The notes beneath the pieces were generated by a model. It was not told where the DNA came from. It searched no databases and saw only the letters and a list, made by a program, of their open reading frames with translations. The position numbers were made by a program, and so were the translations under genes. Shown piece by piece: positions 1-12,700 of a DNA stretch of 64,000 bases (the stretch's first letter is position 1; the number at the start of each line of letters is the position of its first letter). This DNA is from Loxodes magnus (taxonomy: Eukaryota > Ciliophora > Karyorelictea > Loxodida > Loxodidae). The stretch is taken from positions 186,001 to 250,000 of the forward strand of contig CAMPDV010000209.1 of assembly GCA_946699065.1 (NCBI GenBank), read 5' to 3'.

Positions 1-1518
1 CAGGCTTAGTGTTAATTATTACAAAATGAGAATTATTAAATATCATAGGAACTGAGCTTTCAAAAAAATAAATATGCCAAATCAGTCAAAAGCATTTTTA
101 CATAAACAATCACTCCTCAGGCATAGAATGAATAAACATAAATTGAAATTCAATTCAGCAACTAAATTTCTCAAGCAACTATATCGACTTTAGATTTAAC
201 TACTGGTACAGACTTATTATTCTTAGATCAATCTACCTAGTGCGACTTCGTTGAATTGAAGTATAAAAAGCTGTAGAATTTATATGATAAATTAAACAAA
301 TAATTTATCAATTAAGATATATAGAGTGTCTACTAAAGGCTTGTCTCGTGTTAATAAAAATAGTTTTGAGAAAAGGAAACACAAACCTGTTTAAAAATTA
401 ATAGCAAAGATGCTTGAACATGAACAAAAAAAGGGAAATTAATAAGCAATTATAGTTAGACAAGAATCATGGAGTTAAAGAATTAGGTTATTTAGACTTA
501 AAATTCTATCAATGCTAAGGATGAAGGAACAATAACAGTAGTTACCAATCATTAGCTAGTTGCTTCTTAACAAGAACTATAAATCACAAAATAGAATAAT
601 GGAAAACTGTAAGAGTAATATAATGAATTAAACGGATTATATGTTTAACTCATGCAGGATTATGAGCATCAAGTAGAATTGAAGCTAAATGTCTATGCAT
701 AAATTTCAGAAATATAGAGAAAATAATAAGATGTTAAAACTCAATCTTACTTGAAAGAAATAAAATGAAATGCTTCAACATAAACATTTTTAAGTGATTA
801 AATTTAAGAAGATTAGCAGATTGAAATTTTAGAAAATTCAAATATCTAGACATCATATGTGATGAATTGGGATAGCCAAACAAAATTTGGAAAGAGAAGT
901 TGAAGAGATGCCAAATTTAACCAAGACACTTTAAACTTAAAATAGTCAAAATTTGGGTTTAATGAAATAAATATTGAAGAGATTTTAAATAAATACGAAT
1001 TTAAAGACGCCTAACTAATTCAATTTATAAGGTCCAATAAATGATGAAATTAGAATCTTTTCACTTTAGTAGGCAATAGATTTATAACTTTATCTTGCAA
1101 ACTAAACCATGCTACGTGTGATGGAAATGAAATAGATATAAAAATCGATAATAAATTGAGTGAAAAGTACGATTCATTGACATTATTCATTATAATAAGT
1201 TACAGGTAATATATCAAAAATTGCCCCAAATTGCTTAACATATAAATTCATCAAAATGAGAAGATTCTCTGTATTTATGAGCCAGGAATAAAAGGAGGAG
1301 TTTTGACTTCATCATAAGAAATTCATCGATTTATAAAAACGGAAATTATATAGTTAAAACGCTGCTATAAACTGATTTTAGAATTAACTATATTGTCCTT
1401 TAAAAATAACTAAGACTCAAAGGAGGTGTAGAGAACAATGTAGAATAACCGTATTAATGCAAACAGGAATTTGAGAATTAAGAAATAAAGATGCCTATCG
1501 ATAAGCAAAGAGAGATAG
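1..1518 (+). CDS. LINE copy A ORF1 (5' partial), coiled-coil nucleic-acid-binding type
   Basis: Frame 1 reads as a coherent protein of about 500 residues from the first base when TAA/TAG are Gln and TGA is Trp. The first 300 residues are Gln-rich and heptad-like, as in coiled-coil ORF1 proteins of LINEs. The C-terminal part is more basic (ending around QNNRINANRNLRIKKQR). No canonical zinc knuckle is visible. The reading overlaps the start of ORF2 in another frame. The first in-frame TGA is not until 2044, deep inside ORF2, so the end drawn here is the TAG at 1516, part of a TAG-GCA-TAA-TAA cluster. The role as RNP protein is from the family; the end is inference. Confidence 0.7.
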
Positions 1519-4500
1519 GCATAATAAAGCTTGGACATATTAACATAAATGGAATTGGAAGCAAGCAATTAAACGTGGAAGAATTTATACGAAATAATGA
1601 CTTAGACATTTTCTCAATTAATGAAACGTGATAAAAATAAGACTATCCTCCAATACTTATTAATGGATATAGGACCTATTTCAAGAACTCAGGAAAAGGA
1701 GGAGGAGTTTGCTTAATTGTTAGAGATTAACTTAATAGCACGGAATAGAATAGCATATAACAATTAGCTCAAGAGAGGTTCGTTACAATCAAACTAGATA
1801 ATATATTCATAACATCTTGTTACATGCCAGATAACAGCAAGAGTGAAAATATAAAAGACGAAGCATATGAATATATAAATGTATTCCTTAATTCTTTTCC
1901 TGACAACTCACATATATTATTAGGAGATTTTAACGCACTACTATAAGGCTTTGGGGATAACCCTATTAACAACTATGACAATACAAATAGATTTTAAGAA
2001 TTCATTCTCTAAAACGATTTAGAAATAATAAACGATGCAAATATGAACACATGTTTACATAAAGGGAATAAAAATATGTATTGCAACGATTATATTGTCA
2101 TCAGTAATCACTTGAATATGAATTAATTTAGAAATTTTCAGGTTCATAATTATAGCTTATTTTCAGATCATATTCCATTCACAGTTGAATTTGTATACCA
2201 TACTCATCTTCAAACTGAAAAAATAAAAGTGAGAAAGTACAAAATAAGTAGACTGTAGGATCCTATTGATAGATTTATCTATTAGAATTCATTCAAAGAT
2301 TAAGCAGAAGTATTCTTCCTAATTGATAGAGATAACTTAGAAGATTAATACACTTATATTAGAGACTGCATTTAGAACAATGCAGATTAAGTTTTAGGCT
2401 CATTTATCCCAGACCCGAAGTATAATAGACTTCCTAAGGACCTCACATAAAAATATATCGAAGCAAAGAGAGCAAATTAATTGTACAAAGAAACTTTAGC
2501 ATATATAGGGAGGAATAACTAAGAAATCATTGATCTTCACTAAAGAGCGAACACATTATGAAAAAGCTTTTAGCATCATTTATGAAAATTTAAAAAACAA
2601 AAGGCCAAAAACAGATTCCTACTCCTCAATGAAACCACAAAAGATATGTTTTCTTAAGCAAAGAAAATACTTAACCCTAGACAAAGAAATTTGATGAACT
2701 TTAATAAGGAATTGAAGGACTAATTTGTAGAAGCATGGGAAAATTAGGTATTTAGCAAGCATTCGAATTTAACTAACCAATAGATTGAACTAAGTAACTA
2801 GAAAATAGATGCAATTTATGAAAATAACATAGAAATTCAAAATTAACCCTTTTCTTACTTATAAAATTTCGATCCTTTTACAATAGAAGAGATTACCTAA
2901 CTTATAAGTCTAATTCCTAATGGTAAAGCAGCAGGGCCAGATGGAATAAAAGGAGAACTGCTAAAATATGCAGGATATTATCTAGCGTTGATGCTTCATT
3001 CTTTTATAAATAACATGCTTAGAATTGGAAGGATTCCTGAAGAGCTTAATACTTCTATCATAATCCCCATTTTCAAAAAAGGAAGTAAAGACGATTGAAA
3101 AAACTGACGCCCTATTTCCCTTATCAATACTATTTTGAAATTATATGATAAGGCCCTTACGAAGAGACTCTACTCAATAATTTATGAAAGACAGTTAATC
3201 CACTCAAGCTAAATGGGGTTTATGAAGAACAAATAAACCACCTAATAAATATGAGTGATCCAATAAATCATAGATCTTTATCGAAAACAAGCGAAAGGAA
3301 AAACTAAACTGATTGCAACTTTAATTGACGTAGAGAAAATGTTTGATTCTATTGAAAGAAGAATTCTTTTTAAATAACTAAGAAGAGTCAAATTACCACT
3401 AGGTCTCATCTTGGCTTTAGAATCATTTTATAATAACTTAACTACTTCCTTTATTATAGACGGAACAAATTCTAAGAAATTGAAATTTAGCAATGGAGTG
3501 ATGTAAGGAAGTTCGCATGGACCTGTGCTTGCATTATTATACTATGACATTGTCATTAGACATATAGAAAACAAAGGAGAAATATTAGGATTCAGATGTG
3601 CTAATTTTAAGAATAGGTTCACTTGTAGAGGTTGAGCTGACGATTTAATACTATTATCGAACTCATAAAAAAATATGTAGTCACTTATTAATGAAGCAAA
3701 CTCCATTTTCAATTAGACATTTCTTAAAATAAATGTCTCCAAATGCGAAACGTTATAGTTTTTAAAAAAGAAAAGCAAAGAAACAAAACTAGACTTAAAA
3801 ATAGGAGACCAAGCAATAATTTAGAAACAGCAAGTCACATATTTAGGGGTGATCCTTCACCAAAAGAAGAATCTAATTAACCATTGCAAATACGTTGCTG
3901 CAAACTATCTTTCAGCAATTAAAAAGGCAGTATTTGCATTATCAAGATATAGAAACGTAACACCTTGAAATTTCAAAATGCTTTGTAGACTGTTCACGCT
4001 TCCTAAAGCAGAATACGGTGGGGACTTAATACCTTGGACTGTGCAGTATGGAATAAATGGAATCTTGAACAGAATTGAAAAGAGCATGAGATTAATAGCC
4101 AGAAAAGCCTTCTAATCAGCAGGAAATACGTTTAATGAATCATGCTTTGTAGACCTCAATTGGATGCCATTCAAACACATGATGGCTCTTAAGTATTTCA
4201 AGTTTTTCTTTAAGATTAGAAATGAAAGCTAAAATCAACCTTAATCATCTATTGGAATATTGTTTGAGAATAATTATAAAGAGGGATATCAATATTATGA
4301 TGAAGTTTAGAAACTGGCCTCATTTTATAAAATAGAAATTGATAATAAAGAGCACAATAACAACTTAATTTAATTCAGTAAATATGTGTAGACATAAATA
4401 TAAAAGACATATTTTGAATTAGCTCTTTCAAGATTCAGCAGAATGCCTACTGCATAAATATATACAGAACAATTTTAAAACCTAAAATAATTCCCCAAAA

Positions 4501-5171
4501 TAACATACACGAAATTAAACAAAAAATATTTGAAAGAAATAATTTGTATCTATAAGATTAGAAGCCAGTCTTACGCATTTCGAAAGACTCTGAAAGATCG
4601 AAATTATATTATTGAAAACCCTTTTTGTATATGCGGAGAATATGACACTCTCCAACATGTAATGGAATGCATATATTACATTGATATAAGAGAATGATTG
4701 GTCTCCAAAATTGGTTAATGTGATATTTTGAAACTAATAAGTTACGATTAACTATATATAAACTCTTTTCCTAAGAAAAAAATAGAAATGGTGGATGAAT
4801 AAATAAAAATATTCATTCAAATGTTTATTAAAAGGAGGCGAGAAATTCTATAACAAGAGAAAGAAGAAGAGCAATACGAGAAATAATAAAAAGAAGCAAA
4901 TCTAAGAATAGAAAATTTTAATGAAGAGAATGAAGAATAATAAAAACAAGAAAACAAAGAATAAGATGTCCAACAAAATTAGATGTAAAATGATGAGGAA
5001 GAAGAAGATTGGAACGAAGAGGAAAACGATAGCGAAGATGAAGAAGAAGAAGATTGACAACAGAAAATAGAAAAAAATGAAAGTTAGCTTGAAAATGAAC
5101 AAGAAAGGAAATACTTAGAAGAAAAAAAAAACCTAAACTAGAAAATTAGTTCTGAAGAGCAATAAACTTGA
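1491..5171 (+). CDS. LINE copy A ORF2: endonuclease-reverse transcriptase
   Basis: This 1,226-residue polyprotein nicks target DNA and reverse-transcribes the element RNA. Residues 1-235 are an exonuclease-endonuclease-phosphatase domain with NETW near residue 45, GDFN at 145-148 and SDH at 225-227. The reverse transcriptase spans about 470-760: GPDGIKGELL from 482, a DWKNWRPISL block, and the catalytic box WADD at 715-718, where Trp replaces the usual Tyr/Phe and is written TGA. A Cys/His motif lies at C1046, C1048, H1056, C1060, as in other LINEs. Residues ~1120-1195 are very rich in Glu, Asp and Gln. ATG 1491 precedes the endonuclease start; TGA 5169 is the likely stop, with another at 5232. 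Confidence 0.92.
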
Positions 5172-5200
5172 TATACAATAACATTTAAAAACAATATAAT

Positions 5201-5238
5201 ACCTTCAATTGGAAGAACATATTCTGAAAATTGAAGGT
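5201..5238 (+). other. 3'-terminal hairpin of LINE copy A
   Basis: ACCTTCAATT at 5201-5210 pairs perfectly with AATTGAAGGT at 5229-5238 around an 18-base loop, just upstream of the A+T-rich 3' end. Copy B has a hairpin of the same length at the same place (32324-32361) with different bases but kept pairing. Known LINEs use 3' stem-loops for recognition by their own reverse transcriptase; that role here is inferred. Confidence 0.65.
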
Positions 5239-5534
5239 ACCACAAATTTTTTTGTTAAATTTAAATTTAAATATATTTCTTTTATAAAATGATTGATAAT
5301 TAGGTTTATTTTCCACTTTCATTTTTTTCTATTTCCCTCACGTAAATTCCTTTAATCCAATTTCTTTAAATTTTACTACCATAAGTTAAACCAACACTCA
5401 AGCAAACCTATCTTATTATCATTCCTTCATCTTCACGCATATCATCATCATACCTCCTTATCACCATTAGCAACAATTACACCAAATATTCCCCAAAATT
5501 ACAACCTATAACTTACTCCTTTAATGCCAGATAA

Positions 5535-5872
5535 TAGCACCTTATTATTATATATAAATAAATAGGGAGGAGCAATCCTCCAACTGAAACTGTCTTAAAC
5601 TCTGGTACTAGGAAGTACCCCATTGGCGAAGAACCAGCAAATGAAGAGAAGACAAGATCGAAGAGGTATCAAGTATCATTAATGATGAAAGACGCCATAT
5701 ACTAAGGTCTCTTAGGGTAGTATTCCGATCACGGCTATATAGAATACAAAATTCACAAGGAAAGGCTAGCACTGTACTTCAGCAAGCAATTTTTTAAACT
5801 TTAAAAATCTTTATTAAAGAGCTGCGCACGAACAGGTGCTACGAGCTATATAATCAAACTTTTTAATTTATT
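5535..5872 (-). repeat. SINE-like repeat S1 with tRNA-like head
   Basis: Read on the minus strand this begins at about 5865 with a head (GTAGCACCTGTTCGTGCGCAGC core), passes through a body containing CTAAGAGACCTTAGTAT and ends at TTGGAGGATTGCTCCTCCC followed by TATTTATTT. The same order of blocks recurs on the plus strand at 32945-33285 (S4), so the two are copies of one dispersed repeat. It sits 0.3 kb after the LINE 3' end in inverted orientation. No protein is evident. The stretch 5300-5530 between LINE and repeat holds nothing I recognise. Confidence 0.75.
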
Positions 5873-6138
5873 TTATGAGAAATACAGTTAATAAACTATC
5901 TTGAATATGTCCATTTAACTCTATAGATAATTAAGTCTATTCCTCCTCATCTTCTCATATTTACTTAAATGAATCTCAAAGTTTTACATTCATCATATTC
6001 ACTATCTAAAAATATCGAAAAAAAAGCTACTTAGATTGAACTTTACACGTAAAGTTTTTCATTTAACTATTATTGGTTAAACTTTTGCACTGATCTCAAA
6101 ATGATAAAAATCTGAATTTACAATATTTCTTATTTAAT

Positions 6139-6894
6139 TCAAGATATTTTATAACTTACTCTTTTAAATTTAACTTGAGTAATAATAATTAATTTACGTG
6201 ATTCCATCTATATTTGTTTCATAACAAATTAAAAGTTTATTGTTAAATAAAATATTAACTTCAAATTTTCTTAGATAATGTCTATCATAAGTCTTGATTA
6301 TTTTTAATTTGTTCTTTCTAATGGTTTCCGATAGATAGATTTATATTTATTTCTTATCGAATTAATTAACTTCAAATTAGATATATGGAGATTCTTTGTT
6401 TAGTTGAAGTATTTTTTTCCTGTAAATTTTGTCTTCTTAATTGCAATAAAATCTAAATATATTTTCCCATTAACTTTCTATGATTCTATTTTTTAGTCTA
6501 AATTGGAAGCAATTTCACCCTTTATGTTCTAACCTCTTGTAATATCAGCATCTATTATTTTCCATAAAGAATATAATTTATCATAGGTTTTTGTTCCACA
6601 TTAATTGGATCATTCGTCTATATCTTTTAGAGGAGTTTATTTTCCATCAGCTCTGTGATTTGGTTGAATTTTGTTTCTAATTGATCGATTCTGATATTTT
6701 CTGCTTACTTATTTTTAGTTTTTTGTACGTTTGTATTAATCTCAGGTATTTAATTTTTCTATCGATCTCTTATACTTGTCTTAAAAGTTTAAATTTTCTT
6801 ATTGCATAATTTTAAGATCTTAAAGTATTGTTTACTGATCGTAGTTCGGGTGAGATAAATTCTTTTAAGATACTTTTTTAAAGTAATTTTCCAT
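6139..6894 (-). CDS. Hypothetical protein, 251 aa
   Basis: A single frame from ATG 6894 to TGA 6139 gives 251 residues rich in Lys, Asn, Gln and Ile. It starts MENYFKKVSQKNL, has a Gln/Lys-rich stretch with heptad character in residues 20-75 and two in-frame TGA codons that would be Trp. I recognise no family. The middle (residues ~95-150, with SLWKIIDADITRG) has a globular look. It lies between SINE-like repeats S1 and S2 and could be an ORF of an unrecognised element rather than a host gene. The 250 bp between S1 and its stop hold nothing recognisable. Confidence 0.5.
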
Positions 6895-7530
6895 TTTATA
6901 TTAATTAATAATCAAAATGCTAAGATGCTTCTATTATTTTTGATTCTTATGAATCTATCTTTTTTACTTTCAATCTAAAACTTTAATTGTTATATAAATG
7001 CTATATTTAATTTTCCCTACTAAACGAAGGTATTCCAATTCTCTAAGGATCCTACTCTAGCTTGGGGACTGCAAATCTATAGCAAATCCCTTTAATTTTT
7101 CTAGAAAGTTCTGACAAGTATCTTAGATATAAACCTAGCCGTCATTTCTACAATAAGCAAGATAATATAATTTATTATAAATATCAAAGATTCTAGAAGT
7201 TAATTCTCTTATTTTTTCCCTTATAATTAAATAATTTCATTTGAAATAAGGAAATATACAAAATTAATTTAAACATAATGCTTAGAAAAACTTTAAGTGC
7301 TTTAAATGCTAGCTTTCAGAATATTTGCTCTTAAAGAGATATTGGATACTTACTAGTAAGTAATAATAATATTTCCACTATATTAGTATTATATTTTAGA
7401 TGCTTCATATCTTCCAAAATTAGATAATCTTTATAGAATTAAAATAAGGTCTTCTATATCTTATCTCTTATATTATTGATAATTATAAAATAATCAAAAT
7501 AAATTTAGTATAAATAAATAAATAACCAAA
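6895..7530. other. A+T-rich spacer
   Basis: No coherent frame is seen on either strand. Around 7050-7105 a slightly more G+C-rich patch (CTTGGGGACTGCAAATC) loosely resembles a patch at 19615-19660. It was examined as tRNA and rejected. Confidence 0.6.
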
Positions 7531-7534
7531 TAAA

Positions 7535-8460
7535 ATGGTGGAAGCTTTCAAATCAGGCTTCTATACTAACTCTTCCTAAGCCAAAAAGGAAGGGAGGAAG
7601 CAGGAAACCAAGACTTAATAATCTTCTCTATCTTAACCCTAATCTATATTGAACTAACAACCTGGAATTTAACAAGAAGAGCGGAAGCAAGCATTGAAGA
7701 CAGCCCATATAGATACTCCAATCTCAGCTGAGAAACCGAGAAAGCAGATGAAATCTGCTCTCCACCAGGAGGTGACGGAATTCAATCCTTCTGGCCGGAT
7801 GAGCATGGAATAGCTCATCAGACTAGTGCTAAACCTCCAGGAAGAGGTTAGGAAACTCAAGAAAGACAATGGCAAATTAATGGATAAGCTTGACCTAGCT
7901 GAAGGAATAGAGTCAAGACTTATGTCTTAAGAACGAGAACTGAATGCTTTCTGGTACATATCATAGGATTAAACTAGCTAATCCCAGAATTAGCATTAAA
8001 AACAGACTGAATTTGACAACAGACTTGAGAAAATAGAAGAGAAACTAAAGGAGCAGAAAGGCGATCCAACGCTGATTGAAGAAATTGACAAGAACTTGAA
8101 GAAGACCAAACCAATCAAGATTATAAAAAGATGCTATTATTGCGATTCAGAGAACACTTGTGAAGAAAATGCAAGGAATTCCTGAGCTTCAAGAACCAAT
8201 ACTGGGAAAAATAGAGAAAGCAATAAGCACAGAAAAGAAAGGCTAGACAATTGCAGCAGAGGAGAATAAAAGAAAGACTATGAATGACGGAAATTGGAAC
8301 CATTTATAAGAAGAAATTTTCGATAAATGCAAGATGTAACTAGCCATAACAACATCAAGTGGATGTGAGAGGAGAAACTTTTAAACTTTTTGATTTAATC
8401 TCGGAGCAATCCAATGATTGGCGGGAAGAGGTGAAATTCCTCAAAGATCGCCTAACTTTA
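7535..8460 (+). CDS. Zinc-knuckle ORF1-type (gag-like) protein, copy a
   Basis: From ATG 7535 about 200 residues read in one frame: an N-terminus MVEAFKSGFYTNSS that resembles the start of copy c (MAGFKKGFFITSS), a basic linker, then a strong coiled coil (LVLNLQEEVRKLKKDNGKL and later EKIEEKLKEQK). A knuckle follows, CYYC-DSEN-T-CEEK-C, with Thr where the family has His. The reading changes frame once around the knuckle. A tail TEIGTIYKKKF matches T..G.IY(K/R).K in copies c and e. Base composition is visibly richer in G+C than the flanks. Such proteins coat LINE RNA; no reverse transcriptase is attached here. Confidence 0.75.
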
Positions 8461-8479
8461 TATTAATCTATAATCTATA

Positions 8480-8838
8480 AATAAATAGGATTATAGAGCG
8501 CGTAGCACTCTCGTTGGTGCGCGGTTCTTTAAATTAATTTTATTTAATGTAAAAAAAAAAACATTTTATGGGTCTCTCTTTCCTTGTTTCTCTTCCTGCT
8601 GTACGTCCCTGTAATTTTTCCTTCCAAAGCATATGATGTAATATGCGATTACGGGTATATTTCCCCAACCTATGATGAAGAAAATTTCCTCCTGGCATTC
8701 AGAGTTCTCCAGCTGTCACATCTCCTTCTCTTGTAATTGGTCTTTTCCTCCGATTTATCCTCCGTCCACACTCATTTTTTTGTTGCCTTGTTGGGCCTTC
8801 AACCAGCATCCAAAGGAAAGGGCTTTCCACCCTATTAA
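8480..8838 (+). repeat. SINE-like repeat S2 with tRNA-like head
   Basis: The head at 8492-8533 (GAGCGCGTAGCACTCTCGTT, then GGTGCGCGGTTCTTT) is nearly identical to those at 47697 and 59380. The body is unusually G+C-rich and pyrimidine-rich, and contains GCGATTACGGGTATATTTCC followed by CCAACCTATGATGAAG, a diverged version of a block in S7. The minus strand of 8590-8830 also reads open for about 80 codons, but I know no such protein. It follows the zinc-knuckle ORF directly. Confidence 0.72.
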
Positions 8839-9126
8839 AATGATATAATTATACTAATCTAACTTCTTGAGTATATTAGTTAAAGAGAAATAAAAGAATA
8901 TAGTATGAATTTATTTAAATATATAAGTATTAAAATTATAATATATAAATTAGAACAAATGATCCATACTTAAAATAAACAATAAGCTATTATTATTATT
9001 TTTAAAAGTTAAATAACTAATAACTTTAATATTAGTTTACAATTACAAGTATTAATCTAATTATAGTTAAAATAAATAATATTAAGTGACTACAATAAAA
9101 TTATATAAATAATAAATAATTTATAC

Positions 9127-9720
9127 TCAGAAATCTTCGGATGATTCCTCTTTTTCAAGTTCAGCTTTGCATTTTTCCATGTTTTTAATTATTTTTCCAA
9201 ATTGAGAATCTTAATTTTAATAATAAATCATACAAACTTTAAAATCCTACAGTGCTTTTCTAAACATATTTTAATGCATAAAGCACATGCCTCTTCTTTT
9301 TACTAATTTGTAATACCATTTGTTCCTTAGCTGAATGTTTCTAATTAAGTTAATTTGGGAAATAGCTTCTGAATAAAAATATATAGCCTCTGAGTAGTTT
9401 TAGGTTTGCTATTAACATAAAGTTCTATTCACAATAGCCTGATAATTTTAGGGATTTTGCATAATTAAAAGATCATACTGGATAATAGCATCTTCGTAAT
9501 TTTTTTACTTAAATATCTAATCTGCTAACAATTCCTTATCTACAGCTTCCACTTGCTTTATTTTATCATGCTAATTACGTTTACTAACTTTAGTACTGTC
9601 TGAATGCTTATTAACTGGATAATTTGAACTTATTCCTTCACACTTTGTAGCAGGACACTTCTGCTTTAAACTTTTAATTTTAGGATTCTACTTTGCTTCT
9701 TTGATCTGATTTACTTTCAT
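9127..9720 (-). CDS. TPR-like protein, 197 aa
   Basis: One uninterrupted frame from ATG 9720 to TGA 9127 gives 197 residues with TAA/TAG as Gln and no internal TGA. Residues 64-125 hold two tetratricopeptide-like helical pairs: LADQIFKQKNYEDAIIQYD, then the repeat ending NYSEAIYFYSEAI, with the small and aromatic residues placed as in TPR. A third helix pair may follow at 150-175 (FRKALQDF). The N-terminus is basic and low in order; the C-terminus is acidic (EKEESSEDF). TPRs mediate protein-protein contacts; the partner is unknown. This is one of the cleanest host genes here, and its TGA end supports TGA as the normal stop. Confidence 0.85.
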
Positions 9721-12700
9721 TTTTATAAATTTTTAGTTGATTCTATATAAATAGAAGAATGCTCATATTTTAAAAGAAATTAGATAGTCCATAGATATCT
9801 AATAAAAAACTTAATTTTTAATCCTAAATAAATTCTGTAAAAAGAGTCTTTTTATGTAAGAAATAATAAAAGTATCATTAATTATAGATTTAAATTATAT
9901 TTTTATTTGGAAATAAATAGTTTATTAGATAGTTATGCAAATTTAATAAATACTTATTTCTTTTGTTAAATGAGGAACACTCTGTAAAATTGTTCAATCA
10001 TCAAAGCTAAAAATGTTATAATATCTTTTAATACTACTTTAAATCTAAATATATCTAAAACTTTTTATTATAAAAGAGAAATATAGCAAATTTGTATAAT
10101 AAGCTATGCAACAGCATATTTTAGAATAGGTTATTTATATTTATATTTTATCTTTATTTAAAAAGCTTAAATAGAGTACTTTTCTTATTATTTTAATTAT
10201 ATTTCTTATAAAATTAAAATTGTTTAGTTTTACATATTTCATCATCTTAATATATATTAAAATAACTTAATATTAGTTTAGATTGCTATTTAAAATATTT
10301 TATTTTAGATATAATAGTGTAGTAATTTCATATTTATGCTTTAAATTTTATTTATAATTTGGATATTTAATAAATTATCTATCTGTTATTCAATTATCTA
10401 CATCTCATAAAGCAATAAGCTTATTTAATAATTTGTTATTTATTAGCTTTATTAATATAATATTATTCAATATTACCAGTTTATAATCTCTTTTTATTAA
10501 AGTTTTTAATTTATTTTCTTAATCTTTTTATCTTATTAGATACAACTATTAAGCTTTACTGAAATAAATTAATATATTTTAAAACTAAAATTAGATTTTA
10601 TATATTTTCTAATTCTTTTAGATTTTTAAAGTTTATATATTATACTTTTTTATAATCTTAACAAATATACATCTATTGAAATGCTTAATAAAAAATTAAT
10701 TAGATATTAATATTTCTAATTAGCAAATTTTCTTGGTTAAAGGATTAGATAAAAATTTAATAGAAATAAGTTTAATTTGATATAATTTTTAATTTGTTAT
10801 TTTAATGAATAATATAATAAAACATAAAGTAATAGAAATAAAGGTATAAGTAATAACTAATCAAAGGAGTATTTACTTATGATTAAAGTATAATTAAACT
10901 ATTTTATGCTTTCTACAATGCTGTTCATTCATTTTTCTATTAATTTTAAATTTAACATTGCTATAAGTATCTCTTAATAGCATATATTTGTAAAATTTAA
11001 ATTGCTTTATATCTTTGAAACGTAATTGTTATTTTTATAGATTAAAGTCTATATTGCTTTCATAAAAAATAGATAATTTCTTACCTTTTTCTTAATAAGT
11101 TATTTTCCCTTTAAGTTCTGATTAACTAATATAAGTTTATATACATTTATATATAAAAGTAATTTCTGTATATATTATTGTTTATAGTTATCTTTACCAA
11201 TTAATATTTACCTTCAATTTGTTATACATATTAAGAATGTATAAGCTCTGTATGTATTTCAAAAGAAATAAGCTTTAATTAACAAACTTTCATAATTTTA
11301 TTATGAAATAGAGATAATGATAAAGTTATTATCTAAATGTAGCTAATTTTAAAGAAGCAGTCTTAGTTATTTGGACTAATAACTTTATGATTTTATATTT
11401 TGATAAATAGTTTTAGAATAAACTTAATTATAATAATTTAATTATTTCACTATTAAATCATTATTTATAGCCTATTTGCTAAATTTAATTAGTTCTTATT
11501 TAAATTATTATAGTTCAAAAGTAATTAGTTATATCAAACATTTTCAACAGCCAACATTTAATATAATACTTATATCTTAGAGTACTGGTATTAAAATAAT
11601 ATTGGAGGAATAAATAAAGCATTGCTTATTTTAATAAAGCTATTTATTTATTTCTAATAAAAGCATTAATTTAATAACTTAATAAGAATATATTACAAAC
11701 ACTAATTTCAATCATATATATTGTTATAATCTAAATTTAAACTAACTTCTCTTCTTATTTATAGACTGAAACTCATTAATAGTTTAGAATAAACCTTAGC
11801 AAAACTCAATTGAGTACTTACAGAGTACTCAGAATCAAATTTAGTTTTTTAAATTTATATTTTTAGAAAAAAATTTAAAACTTCTTAACTTTATTTTAGC
11901 AATTCAAATATTTAAAAATTTACTAATTTAAGCAAAAGCGAAATAACAAATATTTCCATCATATTATTTATAATAAAAAAGCTCATCTATATCCATAGCT
12001 ACCTACAGAAACCTTTAGCATCGAAAATTAAAAATTTATAGAGAAACATAATTATTGAGGTTCAGAAAAGGATTATATTACTTCATTAACTAAACTACAT
12101 TGTAAGAAGAGTGTGAGTTTTCATATCAGGTGTCATCTTTAATACAAATTAATGATGAAAATGTGAATTCTTGAAATCTACTTAATAGTGACCAATAGCT
12201 TTAAGCTAAAGTCTCTAAACGATCAAAGTAAAATAGCAAGTAGTAATATCTCTATAAGTAGAGATAAGAAATTAATCTAAGATAGATGAAAATATATTAA
12301 ACTTCTTTACAAATAAAATGATCTAAATTGTGTAAATTAATTTAGATTTAAAGTTATTTTATAAAATTAATTATTAAATATTTCTGTTATTTAAATATAA
12401 ATCTGGTATAATTGATTTATCTGGGTGGTTTCGTATATTTCATAATTAGATATAAATTTATACTTCATAAATTGAGGTTTTTTTAACTGATTTTTATATC
12501 TTGCTGCGTAAATCATTGCAAGAGTAAAGAAATAAAAATGCTAAAAAAAATTGAAATACATATGAAAATAAAGTAAAAATCAGCCAATAAATATCACTAT
12601 TCCAGAAAATTTTCAATAAATTTTAATATTTAAAAACAACTTAAAAAAACTTTGTAAATAAAAATATTCACTTTCTTATTAAACAGACATAATAACAGTA

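Larger units (their letters stand above)
1..5300 (+). mobile_element. LINE (non-LTR retrotransposon) copy A, apparently intact, 5' end outside window
   Basis: The segment holds two long open frames (ORF1, ORF2) and an A+T-rich 3' end with a perfect hairpin. ORF2 carries an apurinic endonuclease, a reverse transcriptase and a C-terminal Cys/His motif in the order known for APE-type LINEs. No LTR, integrase or protease is seen. ORF1 is open from base 1, so the 5' end lies left of the window. The 3' end is put near 5300, after the hairpin and an AAATTTAAATTT tract that copy B (29780-32400) also has. No frame break was found in 1,226 codons of ORF2, so the copy looks young. The clade cannot be named by eye. 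Confidence 0.92.

Noticed and set aside
4902-5102. Phe/Leu-rich minus-strand ORF resembling a membrane protein
   Set aside because: Antisense of the Glu/Asp-rich tail of LINE ORF2.
7050-7110. tRNA-Cys-like patch (ACTGCAAATC)
   Set aside because: The anticodon stem does not pair and no B box follows.
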